In this document: positions 18,911 to 29,825 of the stretch, piece after piece
How positions within the stretch are numbered: the stretch's first letter is position 1
Layout of the letters: every line of letters begins with the position of its first letter
Assembly (NCBI GenBank): GCA_034440635.1
Contig: JAOTON010002271.1
Location: 620,001 to 684,000 of the forward strand
DNA: 64,000 nucleotides
From: Lepas anatifera
Taxonomy: Eukaryota > Arthropoda > Thecostraca > Lepadidae
Direction of reading: 5' to 3'
Position numbers and translations under genes: made by a program
The notes under the pieces: generated by a model
The model's database searches: none
What the model saw: only the letters and a program-made list of their open reading frames with translations
Told to the model about the DNA's origin: nothing

Positions 18911-19089
18911 TTGTGAAGACGTGTGAAGGTTTGTAGCTCAAATCAACGGCGTCACAGACCAGAGGCTATTTGCGAAATGTTGATGCATGTTTCAAGATGT
19001 AAGTAGGCCTAGTTTTGTTGCGCTGGTGCCCACCGTTTTGTAACACATATAGTTTTGTCCAATTGACAATTTCCAAAATCCCAAATCCA

Positions 19090-19780
19090 ATCTCCCTTCA
19101 ACGCCTGAGGAGTCCAATCGGATTCCCCCTCGGTTTTTCGCAAATCATTCCGGGCCGATTTAGTTGAGAGGCACGTCACTTTGCACACCTTTAGGGTGAT
19201 CAATTTGACAACTTATGACCGAAACTTGGCATCAGATAAGGTCAAGCGAATGATTTATGACTTCATTCCTAAACCCATATAAGGCGATTATGGCCCTCTA
19301 AGGTAAGGCTGACAAAACCAGGATGTAACTAGACTTTTAGAAGACCTAGATCAAGTTTCTAAAATCGTGTATTGTAAAGTTCTTGAAACTAAAAATCTGG
19401 ATGCTGGAATCTATTTTCAGGATCAGGTCAATAACAAGATCGCCAGAGGTCACCAAAAGTCACGGTTTTTATATTGTTTCTGTCTATAACCTTTGAACGC
19501 GATAATATACCGCAATAAATGTGGTATCATAGTAACAAACATGACCTAGAAATCTCATGATGTGCAACATGGCTCTAAAAGGTCATTTTTTGACTTATAC
19601 CTCAGGTCAAGGTCACAATTTGGCCTTTCAAGGTCATGTTGCATTTCGAAATCTTGGGTCAAGACAAACACGTTGATTCATTTAGCGTTGTTCAAGGTCA
19701 AATAGTTCCTGATCTATAAAGGATTTCCTAAATGGGTAAAAATGTGACCCATATTGGCCCCCTGTGACGTCACGGGTTAA
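19090..19780 (+). mobile_element. TTAA-type element, type T4, copy 1
   Basis: It shares ~690 bp with the reverse complement of 29382-29825 (blocks such as 'GGGTGATCAATTTGACAAC', 'GAGGCTGACAAA', 'CTAGATCAAGTTTCTA') and with 49948-50130. The right end is CGTGACGTCACGGGTTAA. The left end is not sharply defined. It is rich in AGGTCA words and has no coding capacity. Confidence 0.65.
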
Positions 19781-20029
19781 CACATGTGATTCAAACTCAG
19801 CTTGAGAGTAGAAGAAGTTAAGGCGCTTAAAGTATCGTTTCAATTTTTTTCAGTGTCACCTCCAGTTCCCGAGAGCCCTCCGCCTGGTCTCTTTTGGCAC
19901 CCAAGGCGGTGGTAGGTGCGAAAAGAGCCCAGACGGTGCCGGGTTAACATGAGAGCTTTAGTTTTAGCTTTTGGGCGAGGTGGAGGGCCACTAAAGGTAA
20001 AATCCCCCTACGGTGATAGATCAAACGGG

Positions 20030-20170
20030 GGAACCTAGGGGTTCAAGCCCCCCCGAAATGTCTGAGCCCCTATAGTCAATAAACAAGCGAGAGTCTGCCC
20101 AAGGTACTGGAACGTGAGGCTTGAGCCTCCGCGCTCCCCCTCGACATGAATTCCTGGATCCACCACTGTC
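20030..20170 (+). repeat. GC-rich repeat family M3, copy 1
   Basis: It shares a ~125-bp block with 50515-50640 ('CAAGCCCCC', 'ATAGT.A', 'GAGGCT.GAGCC', 'CCTGGATCCA'). It ends CCTGGATCCACCACTG, an hAT-like terminus. The left terminus was not resolved. Confidence 0.5.
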
Positions 20171-20285
20171 CCTCTAGAACTCAGTCACGCATAGCGTCGC
20201 TTAATTCTTATGTTTTGCGTTGGAACATCCTTTAACCATGGGCCGGCCAGCCCAGTCTGACAACAGCCTGACCCTTCTTGCACAG

Positions 20286-20359
20286 AGGTCCGTGTGTACC
20301 ATGAAGAGAGCCCGCGGTCACAGGGAGACCAACTGATCACAGAGCGGCTCTTGTGTCAG
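20286..20359 (+). CDS. Candidate internal exon (unidentified gene)
   Basis: A good acceptor (CCCTTCTTGCACAG) precedes 20286, and a good donor (TGTGTCAG|GTAGCT) follows 20359. The 74-bp interval is open in one frame and reads VRVYHEESPRSQGDQLITER..., a sensible hydrophilic stretch. Codon quality is better than in the surrounding DNA. I do not recognise the protein. It could belong to a + strand gene that continues outside the visible repeats, or be a chance combination of splice-like signals. Confidence 0.3.
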
Positions 20360-20651
20360 GTAGCTGGGATGTTGGCTGAACAGAAGTTTGGAAAGTTTTC
20401 TGTCGGATTATTGGACAAATGCGCTTATTTCAACACCCCCCGGCACAGGATTGCCTTCCTTACTGCCTTCCTTACTGCAACTGAAACTTAAGTAAGGCTT
20501 ACCTGGTTTTCAGTTCCTTTTTTAGCTCCTTCGAAGATGAAGAATACGTCTACTTGGAGATCAGCGGCGCCGTTTTCGTTAGGCCTAGACTTGAACTTCT
20601 TTATTGGCTTTGCTTGAAAAACCGCACACTCTACCAAATATCTAATACAAG

Positions 20652-20960
20652 AACCCTGCTCCAGCTGTCAGCACAGTTTTGTCAGCAGGACCTCTAACTT
20701 CTCCTCCAGAAAAGTAACATCAGCGCCATAATCGCCTCTTGTTTGTGCTAAGAAAAGGGAACTTAAACCTTTATACTATTAAGAAATATCAGGCTGCCAC
20801 TTCGTGCACTTACTGTTTTTCATCAGCACAAACAGCAGGCCGTCAGCCCGTAAAACCTCTAGAACTAGTTCCCGGGGAGAGGCTACAGCCCTGTGACGTA
20901 GCCGCAACGCGGCCCGCTGATTGGTGCTGACAAAACTGTGCTGATAGCTGGAACAGGGCT
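20652..20960 (-). mobile_element. MITE family M1, copy 2
   Basis: This is the reverse-oriented copy of 14446-14753, with the same ~36-bp terminal inverted repeats and the shared interior (including ACTAGTTCCCGGGGAGAGGC near 20865). It confirms the family boundaries. No clear target duplication. Confidence 0.85.
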
Positions 20961-21061
20961 GAAGTCAGCCCACGGCCAGTGACACTGCCCACCCCGAACG
21001 CGTCAGATGCACTGACCCAGGAAAAAGCTACGTCTTCCAGCACTGAACGTCCAAGGCCATG

Positions 21062-21197
21062 CAGGGGCGGACGCAAGAGTGCAATTTAGGGGGGCAACTC
21101 GGGAAGAATAGTAAAGACATAGTGTTTTTAAGAATATCTAAAAAATCCGCCTATTTGGGGATGGATCCCTGCCCCTCCCCCTCTGCGTCCGCCACTG
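21062..21197. mobile_element. hAT-type MITE (136 bp)
   Basis: It begins CAGGGGCGGACGCA and ends TGCGTCCGCCACTG, flanked on both sides by the perfect 8-bp duplication AGGCCATG (21054-21061 and 21198-21205). CA(G)...(C)TG termini and an 8-bp duplication are hAT hallmarks. Non-autonomous. Confidence 0.9.
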
Positions 21198-21205
21198 AGG
21201 CCATG

Positions 21206-22454
21206 ACACGTAAATTCCTACGTCACTACGCTTAGCCTGACACCTGGTGGTGGCTGGGCTGACTTCTACTTAGACATGCCACCGTCGACGCTGCCTGCTT
21301 CCTGCAGCGCTCTCTGAACGTAGTTATCGGCTCTCTGGTGGGTTGAAAAGTCCATGGTGCCGCCCCTTAAAGGGAATTTGGCACTTGGGTCGAATCCTGG
21401 AATTTACTGAAGCTAGGCGCAATTTTAGCCAAAAATAATGAAACCACTCATGATTTCTCTGAAAAATGTTCAATAAGCTCAATATTGTGTTTTTAAAAAT
21501 ACTCCTCTAGGAAAATAAATAATTATCTGCCTGTGGATGATGTCAGGATCTGGCAACCACTACCTATCATACTTAAAATGCTTCAAGGGCTTCGATTCGC
21601 TGATGCTCATCGTGACGTCAGCATATGTCGTCACACCAGTAGCTCACAACAATGGCCGCCCGGTGAGGGGTTGATGAGGGGTTGGTGTCAGGTAGGTTTA
21701 TGCTTTTTTGTACGGAAATATCGAGTTCCAAGACAAATGATGTATTGAGTACCGGGTTTTCCAAATTGCTTTACAACTTGGCTATCTCAGTTAAAATCAC
21801 GTTATGAAGGTGTCACATTCCCTTTAAATTCGGATGTTCCGCGCGTCACTGGTTATGCGCCTACCTGTCGTTTGTTCTCCAATTGTGAGAAAACAAACAC
21901 AATATTCAAGAACACCTTGTTTCATAAGATTAGTGTTATACGTAGCCGTTGGGAATTGCATTGTACTGTCAAAAGTGACTCCGTTTTGCTCAAGCGAACA
22001 GTCAAGACATATTACGGATCGCCTAATATTATGCATGCTTCATACATCGTGGGGAAGGTGTGATTTGAATGTAACAACACATTAAAACATGAAACAACAA
22101 CGTCTTAATGATATTCTCTCAAATCATTTTTTTCACCGAAGGTAGAGACCAGAAATGCTCTGGTCTTTCCAACATAGTTGGGAGAATTAACGGGGCTATT
22201 GTTTTCCTTTTTTACTGAGGCGATGTAAAGAAGTTTTTCGATATACGAGTAGTATGGTGTCACAAGCTGACACCTAACGTACTCATTCTGTTTGTTTGAC
22301 ACATTGTCTTCCCTCACAAGATCCCACGAGCCTTTATGATCGACAAATTTCTTATATCAGGGTGAAATCGGTCTCTGCTCAGAAAATAAATGTGCTTTAC
22401 CTCTGGAGTCCCTGCTCTCAGGAGCCAGTCGGCAAACGGGACGGCGGGCACAAC
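21206..22454. other. Intergenic, no gene seen
   Basis: Unique-looking sequence with several overlapping short open frames near 21834-22085, none with recognisable motifs or splice context. Confidence 0.4.
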
Positions 22455-22459
22455 AGATA
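22455..22459. repeat. Target-site duplication AGATA, left
   Basis: Repeated at 27145-27149 directly after the 3' LTR of the second LTR element. Confidence 0.9.
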
Positions 22460-22669
22460 TGTAGTGTTGATGACGTCACTTTCGGTTACCTCACTTTGGT
22501 ACTTGTTTACACTAAGTGAGCAAGTACTTGTTTCTCTTTCTGGTGATTGGCTAAATGTTGTCATACCTGGATTTTGGCGCTAATACAGTTCTTGGTGGAA
22601 CACCATGGTGGTTTGTTGATCGGCGGTCGTGCTCGTGAGTCAGGTGGAATTCAAGGACCGAACAGTACA
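22460..22669 (+). repeat. 5' LTR of second element (210 bp)
   Basis: Starts TGTAGTGTTGATGACGTCAC and ends CCGAACAGTACA. It carries TGACGTCA, a perfect CRE/ATF-like palindrome, 10 bases from the start. The sequence just inside (TGGCGTTCAGGATGAG at about 22674) is a possible, imperfect primer-binding site resembling the tRNA-Leu type. Confidence 0.95.
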
Positions 22670-22772
22670 TTATGGCGTTCAGGATGAGATTAGTCCTTTG
22701 AAAACTTAAATCTTTTTGAGTTCCCTTAACAGTCTTGTGCCGCGCGTTTTCTTTTCATCGTTGTTTTGAGGC

Positions 22773-22991
22773 ATGGAGGGTGTCCAGCCTCCGGCGCCAT
22801 TTTTGGCAGTGCCTGGCAGACCAACGGTGGAATGGCCGGTTTGGGAACGAAGATTTTTGAACTACGCCACCGCCATCGGAGCTGAGGGTTTCACCGCAGC
22901 GCGCCAGAGGGCGATCTTACTACACTGCGTGGGAGAAGAAGCACATCGAGTCTTCGAGAGCCTTCCAGCAGGAGTAAAGCGGGAAAAATGA
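22773..22991 (+). pseudogene. Gag N-terminus of second element, frameshifted
   Basis: The frame starts at ATG 22773 and runs 72 residues of Gag-like sequence (W..F..Y.....A). It then hits a stop at 22989-22991 just after a run of five A residues (22984-22988). The homologous Gag sequence continues in another frame from about 22984 onward, which points to a one-base indel in the A run, either a real mutation or a sequencing error. The capsid function is lost in this copy as written. Confidence 0.8.
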
Positions 22992-25128
22992 AACCGACGC
23001 AGACTTGGCACTTAGACAATTCAGGGAGTTCTACACGCCGCAAGTGAATGTTATTGTAGAACGCTACAAGTTTCGACAGAGGAACCAGCAGCCTGCCGAA
23101 ACAACAGCAGACTTTGTGGTGGCTCTTCGTGATTTGGCAAAGTCATGCGCTTATGGCAACATGACTGATGAACTGATCAGAGACGCAGTAGTGGAGAAGA
23201 CACTGCATCCTTCACTAAGAGAGAAATTCCTGCAAGACAGGGACCTCACTTTGGCCAAGGTTCTAAGCGTTGCTGAGGCCTTTGAGCGTTCACGCCAGGA
23301 AGCAGCTGCCATGGTACCTGATTCTGTGTCCAAGATATACAAGCCACATCCCCATCAATCAAGTCGGAAGCCCAACAAGGTCAAATGCAGAAACTGTGGA
23401 AGAGGTCATCAGCCATCTGATAGCTGTCCAGCTCAGAACGTCAGATGCCACAGCTGTTCGCAAATTGGTCACTTCGCAGCTTGGTGTCGCAGCCGCAGTG
23501 GTGATGGTAGTCGTGCCAGCACCAGTGGTGACAGCAGTCGTGGCAGTCACCAATGGCATCCATCTGGTGGAGAGCGACACAAGCCACAGAAGAAAGCCTA
23601 CTGCAAGGAGGTCAGCGAAGAACTCCAGGTGCTGACGTGCAGTCAGACCAGCAGCCACAAGAAGATTTCGTGTGATGTCAGCATCACTGCAGGAGGTGTC
23701 CAACAAGCTGTCAAGCTCCAGATAGACACCGGGGCGTCCTGCTCCATCTTGAGCTTCTACCTAGCCAAGAAGCTGTTCCAAGGGGTGCAGTTTGCTGCCA
23801 GCAGTGCGCACCTGTTTGGTTTTGGCAAGAACCCTCTCAACGTGCGAGGAACCCTAAAAGCCGTTGTTGCTTTTCAGGGTAAGGAAGCCTCCGTGTACTT
23901 CCAACTGGTTGAAACCGAAGCTGAAGAAGCCATCATGGGCCTGGACCTACTCCAGGCGTTGGATATAACTCTTCATCCGGCTTCTAACTCGGTGTTTCAA
24001 GTCGAGGCTGAGGAGCTTTCGGTCATCAAAGGCTATCAACATAAGATCCAGCTGAAGGAAGACGCCGCCCCAACTGCCTATCGTCTTAGACGCCTACCTT
24101 TCTCAGTGCGACAAGAGGTCTCGACAGAGTTGTCAAGACTGGAGCGGGCAGGCATCATCGAGCGCATCGATGCTTCAGAGTGGGTCAGCCCAATCATCGT
24201 TGCGCGGAAGAAGGATGGCAAGATTCGCCTTTGCGTGGATCTGAGAGGTCCCAACTCGCAGATAGTTGCAGAGACCCACCCCCTTCCCACCATCCAGGAG
24301 TTGGAAACGAAGTTGTTCGGATCCATCTACAGCCGCATAGATCTCAAGTCAGCATATCATCAGCTGCTGCTTCATGAGTCTTCAAGAGACATCACCGCCT
24401 TCCTCACCCACGATGGATTATGGCGCTTCACTAGAGTCCCCTTCGGCCTTGTATCCAGTGGAAGCGCTTTCCAGAAGCTGCTGACCAGTCTCCTTCAAGG
24501 CATCGAAGGATGCGGTCACTACCTCGACGACATCCTAGTGTCAGGTAGAGATCGTCAAGAGCACGATCAACGTCTTCGTCAGGTCAAGGAGCGACTGCGG
24601 AAGGCCAACGTGACCATCAACGAAGAGAAGTCTTCATATGGGCTGACCGAAGTGGAGTTCTGCGGACACAAGCTGTCAAGGGATGGAGTGGTCCCGCTCA
24701 TCTCTTCAGTGGAGGCGGTTCTCGACGCGCCATCACCTACCAACGTCAAGGAACTACGAAGCTTCCTGGGGACGACCGGCTGGTTCAGCCGTTTCGTTCC
24801 TTCTTACGCCACGGTGGTCCGACCAATGGCTGATCTTCTGAAGAAGGATACCCCGTTCGAGTGGACGTCAAAGGTGGAGACTGCGTTCCAGCAAGTCAAG
24901 CGCCTCATCTCTACGAGTCCCGTGTTGAGACCGTTCAACGCTGATCTCAAGACCATCGTCACTACGGACGCAAGCGACCGCGGTGCAGGAGCCGTGCTCA
25001 CCCAGATCCAGCGGGATGGTGAAGAGAGACCGGTGGCGTACTGGTCGCGATCGTTCACCGACGCCGAGTCACGTTACTCGGTGTCGGAAAAGGAGGCCCT
25101 CAGCGCAGTCGGAGCAGTAGAGCACTGA
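22984..25128 (+). CDS. Gag remainder, protease, RT and RNase H start (second element)
   Basis: Open from the frameshift point to TGA 25126-25128. The rest of Gag is followed by two cysteine-histidine knuckles, the first atypical (C-X2-C-X3-H-X5-C, about 23389-23430) and the second canonical (C-X2-C-X4-H-X4-C, about 23446-23487). Then come protease with IDTGAS (about 23722), RT with FGLVSSG and YLDD at 24520-24531, and the beginning of RNase H (TTDASDRGAG near 24961). Gag and Pol are in one frame, so the element makes a single polyprotein rather than using a frameshift. It ends inside RNase H at an in-frame stop. Confidence 0.9.
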   Translation, partial: KNETDADLALRQFREFYTPQVNVIVERYKFRQRNQQPAETTADFVVALRDLAKSCAYGNMTDELIRDAVVEKTLHPSLREKFLQDRDLTLAKVLSVAEAFERSRQEAAAMVPDSVSKIYKPHPHQSSRKPNKVKCRNCGRGHQPSDSCPAQNVRCHSCSQIGHFAAWCRSRSGDGSRASTSGDSSRGSHQWHPSGGERHKPQKKAYCKEVSEELQVLTCSQTSSHKKISCDVSITAGGVQQAVKLQIDTGASCSILSFYLAKKLFQGVQFAASSAHLFGFGKNPLNVRGTLKAVVAFQGKEASVYFQLVETEAEEAIMGLDLLQALDITLHPASNSVFQVEAEELSVIKGYQHKIQLKEDAAPTAYRLRRLPFSVRQEVSTELSRLERAGIIERIDASEWVSPIIVARKKDGKIRLCVDLRGPNSQIVAETHPLPTIQELETKLFGSIYSRIDLKSAYHQLLLHESSRDITAFLTHDGLWRFTRVPFGLVSSGSAFQKLLTSLLQGIEGCGHYLDDILVSGRDRQEHDQRLRQVKERLRKANVTINEEKSSYGLTEVEFCGHKLSRDGVVPLISSVEAVLDAPSPTNVKELRSFLGTTGWFSRFVPSYATVVRPMADLLKKDTPFEWTSKVETAFQQVKRLISTSPVLRPFNADLKTIVTTDASDRGAGAVLTQIQRDGEERPVAYWSRSFTDAESRYSVSEKEALSAVGAVEH
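25126..25128 (+). other. In-frame TGA in RNase H (second element)
   Basis: A single TGA interrupts the frame; homology and reading frame resume in the next codon. It is the second LTR element in this window with a lone TGA in the RNase H domain. Confidence 0.85.
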
Positions 25129-26844
25129 AAGATGTACTTGTGGGGTCGCTCCTTTGTCTTGAGGACGGACCACAGTGCACTCACAACTCTCCTATCACCG
25201 AAGTCCTCAAACCGAGCAGGAGCTCGCATCGCAAGATGGCAGTGTCGTCTACTACCCTACTCGTACTCAGTTGAGTACAAACCAGGCCATTCGATCCCGA
25301 TGGCCGATGCTTTGTCGCGGTTGCCCCTGCCGGACACGGGTCCACCGGAGACTGACAGCGACGAGATCATCGCCCTGATCTCCGAAGATGCCGATGGGAT
25401 CATCTCTGAAGAGGATCTGCGTGCGTTGTCATCTCACGACCCTGTACTCGCTGAACTTCGAGAGGCCATCCGCAACGGTTGGCCGGAATCACTGCGCAAG
25501 TGCTCGGACACCTTGCGCAACTTCTTCGCGACCAGAAACGAGCTTCAGCTTCGTGACGACGACATCATTCTTCGTGGAATGGACCGCGTCGTCGTTCCAT
25601 CTGCTCTCAGGGATAAGTACCTACAAGTGGCCCACAAGACGCATGAAGGGATCGTGCGTACCAAGCAGCTGCTGAGGAGCTTGGCGTGGTGGCCCGGAAT
25701 GGACCGCGCTGTCACCGAGCTAGTCCAGGCTTGTGCTGAATGCCAGGGGAAGAGCGAAGTTCTGTCCCACAGCGCCCGCCCAGCACCGCTGCAGCCAGTG
25801 CCACTACCGGATCGCGTCTGGTCAAAGCTAGGCGTCGACATCGTCGGCCCTATCACAGGCGCCCCTCCAAGTTGCCGTTTCGCCATTACCATCACTGATT
25901 ACCACAGCAAGTGGCCTGAGGTAGCGTTGACACCATCTGTCGAGTCCGACGACGTCATCCGAGCCTTGAGCATCGTATTCGCCAGGGAGGGATTCCCAGA
26001 CGAGCTCATCACGGACAACGGCCGTCAGTTTATCAGCGCCAAATTCGAAGATTATCTCAAGGCCCGGGATATCAAGCATGGACGGTCATCACTTTACTGG
26101 CCTCGTGGAAACGCCGCGGTTGAACGCTTCAACCGGGTGCTGAAGACGTGGCTGGGGGAAGCGTGCAGGAAGCCTTCTGTCTCCTTTGTGGCGCACGTGC
26201 GGTTTCGTCTAGCGCACTACCGAGCGACGCCACACTGTTCAACTGGAGTGTCTCCATCGGAGGTTCTGCATGGGCGTCGTATGCGCCTTAGTCTGCCGGT
26301 GATGACGTCAGAGACAGCAAGCACCGACATCCGCAAGCGAGTTGCGACACAACAGCAACGTAACGCCAAAAACTACAACCGAAGAAGAGGAGTGCGACCG
26401 TCTTCTCTGCGTCCGGGGGATACAGTACGGGTGCGTCGTCAAGGCCACATCCCCAAGAACGAACTCCCGTTCGGTAAGATGCTGACGGTTGTCCGTCGCA
26501 TCGGAGAGGCGACATATCTGCTCTCCGACGGCTCCAAGTGGAACGCGGCTCATCTGGCCCAGGTCCGGCACGGTCGCGCCGATCATCCAGACTGGAGCCA
26601 CTCGCCAACCACCGAGGCTATCGGTACGCCGACCTCTGCATCGCCGCCGGCGTCGCCGGACCCTGCGTCGCCCTCAGGAACATCGTCTGAGCAGCCGACG
26701 CCATCTTCTGGCGACCAACCGACTGCTGACGTACCGAAACCATCGGAGCCGACCTCGGACCTTTCGACGACGAGTGCCCTGCGGGAGTTGCCACCGTCCT
26801 CGTTTGGACGACGTCGCTTCCGACCGGCTCGTCTCAGCCTGTGA
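25129..26844 (+). CDS. RNase H end, integrase and tail (second element)
   Basis: Same frame as the upstream part. It contains the RNase H remainder (RTDHSAL, ADALSRL near 25300), the integrase zinc domain (H..H near 25640, CAEC near 25735), and the catalytic core with VDIVGP (about 25837), TDNG (Asp at 26014) and AAVERF (Glu at 26122), again with 35 residues between the last two acidic residues. A C-terminal domain (RPGDTVRVRR near 26410) and a Pro/Ser/Thr-rich tail follow. Ends at TGA 26842-26844, 90 bp before the 3' LTR. Confidence 0.9.
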   Translation, partial: KMYLWGRSFVLRTDHSALTTLLSPKSSNRAGARIARWQCRLLPYSYSVEYKPGHSIPMADALSRLPLPDTGPPETDSDEIIALISEDADGIISEEDLRALSSHDPVLAELREAIRNGWPESLRKCSDTLRNFFATRNELQLRDDDIILRGMDRVVVPSALRDKYLQVAHKTHEGIVRTKQLLRSLAWWPGMDRAVTELVQACAECQGKSEVLSHSARPAPLQPVPLPDRVWSKLGVDIVGPITGAPPSCRFAITITDYHSKWPEVALTPSVESDDVIRALSIVFAREGFPDELITDNGRQFISAKFEDYLKARDIKHGRSSLYWPRGNAAVERFNRVLKTWLGEACRKPSVSFVAHVRFRLAHYRATPHCSTGVSPSEVLHGRRMRLSLPVMTSETASTDIRKRVATQQQRNAKNYNRRRGVRPSSLRPGDTVRVRRQGHIPKNELPFGKMLTVVRRIGEATYLLSDGSKWNAAHLAQVRHGRADHPDWSHSPTTEAIGTPTSASPPASPDPASPSGTSSEQPTPSSGDQPTADVPKPSEPTSDLSTTSALRELPPSSFGRRRFRPARLSL

Positions 26845-26934
26845 TGTGTTTGTTTCAGGATATACGATTTGTTAATCCTGTTTCCCGCAATGTTTTGCTT
26901 TTCCATTGCCGACCTTCAGGATTGTGTGGGAGTA

Positions 26935-27144
26935 TGTAGTGTTGATGACGTCACTTTCGGTTACCTCACTTTGGTACTTGTTTACACTAAGTGAGCAAGT
27001 ACTTGTTCCTCTTTCTGGTGATTGGCTAAATGTTGTCATACCTGGATTTTGGCGCTAATACAGTTCTTGGTGGAACACCATGGTGGTTTGTTGATCGGCG
27101 GTCGTGCTCGTGAGTCAGGTGGAATTCAAGGACCGAACAGTACA
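26935..27144 (+). repeat. 3' LTR of second element (210 bp)
   Basis: One mismatch to the 5' LTR, followed by AGATA (27145-27149). The purine-rich GTGTGGGAGTA just upstream is the likely polypurine tract. Confidence 0.95.
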
Positions 27145-27149
27145 AGATA

Positions 27150-28339
27150 TAATTGCCTCTGTCCGCTGATCAAAATAAACATGGTACATTGATAATCGCT
27201 GGAACTCCCCATAGGAGGTCGTTATCGACAGTGGTCACCGAGGGTAGGCGCATCACTGACGACCTTTTCTGCCAGTCAAATACGCTACGGTGAGTAGAAT
27301 TAGCTGTGCGCTTTCCTATGGGCCTAGAACGTAATTTCAATATATTTCTCCTGACACGGAAATGTGGAATTAAGAGCATCTGAAACATTTTGCATGGAAT
27401 CGAAAGCCTACAGTGAGCATTTGTTGAAGGCAGGTATTCTTAGGCCATACAGCTCTCATTAAAAGTATAATTCGCAGACTGAATAAGCCGTCCAATTTTT
27501 AGCCATCGAACTCCATCACGGTCGTTGGCAGCCGTCATTGATTTGCCCCAGTACTACCAGGACCACCTCCAACATAAACTTCAGCTGGAAACTCAGTTAC
27601 TGTCAAACATTGTGACACCAACTGAACTTGAGTAAGGCAGCTCACTGCATATTGAAAAGTACTGAATCATTTGCAGTGGTAGGCACTCGATGACTTCAGC
27701 CTAAGATAACTATGGTTCAATAACCTTTTCTGGGGACAGTGACTCTGATAACGATAACACGATAATGAAATAAGTGAATTCGATAAATGTATAATAATAA
27801 CTGCAGGGTACAGAATACATTATATTCGCTCTAGAATTGGCTACTCAACAGTTTTTTAACAAGGTTTTGTCCCCAAAATGTCCATCTTTTGCAGTGTATC
27901 TGCTACCTAAAACGAAGGTCGTCTCTAAGCAGTAAACAATGTTTCTTTTTGTATTGTAGTTGTTATTCTTACACAACAAACAGCAAAGCTATACGCAAAC
28001 TAGGCAAGCATAATCATCTAACGTAGGCAGAGACTGGGTCCCCGGCCGCCACATCTCGCCTGGCAAACACGAATCGATCTCCCTGGCCGCCCTATTGTGG
28101 ACGTTGTGACGAGTGAGATGGTCTCAGAATAAAGAGCTAACCAACACACCAAAGAACTTCTCTTGGCTCCCTCACTCGGTTACTTCTAGGCAAGGATGTT
28201 TTATTCCTCCTCTGCTGACTCTAGACCTGTTTTCTGGGTTCCTTTCGTTCACGCCACCGCCTAGGGGTCAGTTTGGGCCCCTTATGATCTCGGAAACCGG
28301 AAGTGATATGACTTGACCTTAGTTCAAGGGAAAATAATA
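27150..28339. other. Intergenic, no gene seen
   Basis: AT-rich unique DNA. 28239-28310 shares 'GCCACCGCC...GATCTCGG.AACC.GAAGTGAT' with 220-290 and is another repeat relic. Confidence 0.4.
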
Positions 28340-29825
28340 ATCTTTTAAGTTTATGTTGTATAACATTCAAATTCTTGGGTCTTGCTCATTACCATGATTT
28401 AACCCGCGCCCCGATAGGGCTCCCAGCCAACTTGGTCCTGGTGCGGGGGTGTTTGAACACCCCTCGAACTCGGCCCCTATGCGGGATAGCGAAAAAACGC
28501 GAAGGCTCATATAAATTAATGAAGAAACTGTATCCGTAATTTTTTGCCTCAGGTCAATATTTAGGTCGCGCAGGTAAAAAAGTTGGCATTTTGAGAAAAG
28601 TTTTTTTAGCTCTAGCATCTGATAGAATTGAGTTGGAATCATTTTGTAGACATTATTCGCTTTCTCTCGCCAAGGCGAATCGAATGATGTATACTGGGCT
28701 ATACTATATCAAAACACAAAAATGACCTGACCTGAGGTCAGGTCAAGGTCACTTTTTGACCCAGCATAGTCAATATGCATATCGATCGACTTGCAATAGC
28801 AATCCAAATGCAGTAGTATGATAAAACACTGTATCATTATTTCATGCAAACTTATTGACCGAAGTCTGAAAACTGCTAAAGTAGCTCTAGATGACGTCTC
28901 AGAGATCTCGGGCACAAAATTGCAACATGACCCTGGAATGGGACCCAGGACACTTCAATTTGGAGAATATAAAGGTATTATCAGCTTTATCTACACAAAT
29001 ACAGTCCAATTTCTGTTTTTCCCATGTATTCCCAATGGAGAGGCCATGGTCCGTACTTGACCTTAAGTCATCGGTATGAAAAATCCCGGAACATTTTTGT
29101 AGAACTTGGTAGGGTCATTGTGCTATAAGTTTCAATCCGATAGATTCACCCATTTCTTACTTATGCCACCTTAAACATTTTTTGAGGTGAGGTCACTTGT
29201 CCTGCACTTGTGACCTGACCTGAGATGACCCAAGCTTAACATTTTTTGGAAAGTTACGTAATCGGTCAATGATAAGGTGTACAAAGCACGGCAGCGCTTC
29301 GCGTCGCCGTTTTTTCTTGCTGCCGGAAAAACCCGAGGGAAGTGTTCAACTACCCCCATCACACCACGGGGCGAGGGTTAAGACTATAAGTTGCTTCGTT
29401 CAAAACTTGTAGAAACAAACAATTTCTAAAAACTGTGACATTTTGTGGCCTTCGGTGACTTTGGTATTGACCTGATCTCACAATGAATGACCGCATGCAG
29501 ATTTTTCAAGAACTTTCAATTTTTCAAGAAGAGTTTCAAGAACTTCCAATGATATCTAGAAACTTGATCTAGTTCTTTTAGACGCCGAGGTACACCCTGG
29601 TTTGTCAGCCTCATTTTAGAAGACCATAAAAGCCCAACATGGAATAAGAAATGACGCAATAATTCGTTGATCTGACCTGAACTGATGTCAATTTTTGTTC
29701 ACAAGTTGTCAAATTGATCACCCTTGGGGCCTGCAAAGCAAAGCACGTCTCATTTGAGCCGGCTCATGATCATTCGCGAAAAAACCGAGGGTGGGTCCGA
29801 TCGGACGCCTTAGGCACACCCGCCC
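28340..29825 (-). mobile_element. TTAA-type element T4, copy 2, split by a T3 element
   Basis: 29382-29825 is the reverse complement of 19090-19500. The piece left of the inserted T3 element (about 28340-28398) continues the same homology more weakly ('ATCATGGTAATGAGCAAGACC'). T3 therefore inserted into a pre-existing T4 copy at TTAA. Confidence 0.6.
28399..29381. mobile_element. TTAA-bounded element, type T3, copy 1 (983 bp)
   Basis: It begins TTAACCCGCGCCCC and ends with GGGGCGAGGGTTAA. The relative at 55839-56873 has the same termini. AGGTCA/TGACCT words are frequent (for example 28725-28765 and 29183-29230). No coding capacity. It is nested in a T4 copy. Confidence 0.8.

Larger units (their letters stand above)
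22460..27144 (+). mobile_element. Ty3/gypsy LTR retrotransposon without env
   Basis: A 4,685-bp element with 210-bp LTRs (22460-22669 and 26935-27144) that differ at one position (T/C near 22528 / 27003), and 5-bp AGATA duplications. Order: Gag, two zinc knuckles, protease, RT, RNase H, integrase; no env. The layout resembles the Mag / K02A2.6-like group. Young but inactive in this copy: gag is frameshifted near 22984 and RNase H has an in-frame TGA (25126-25128). Confidence 0.95.

Noticed and set aside
23359..23706. Minus-strand frame over the second element's zinc knuckles
   Set aside because: A shadow of the Gag-Pol frame.
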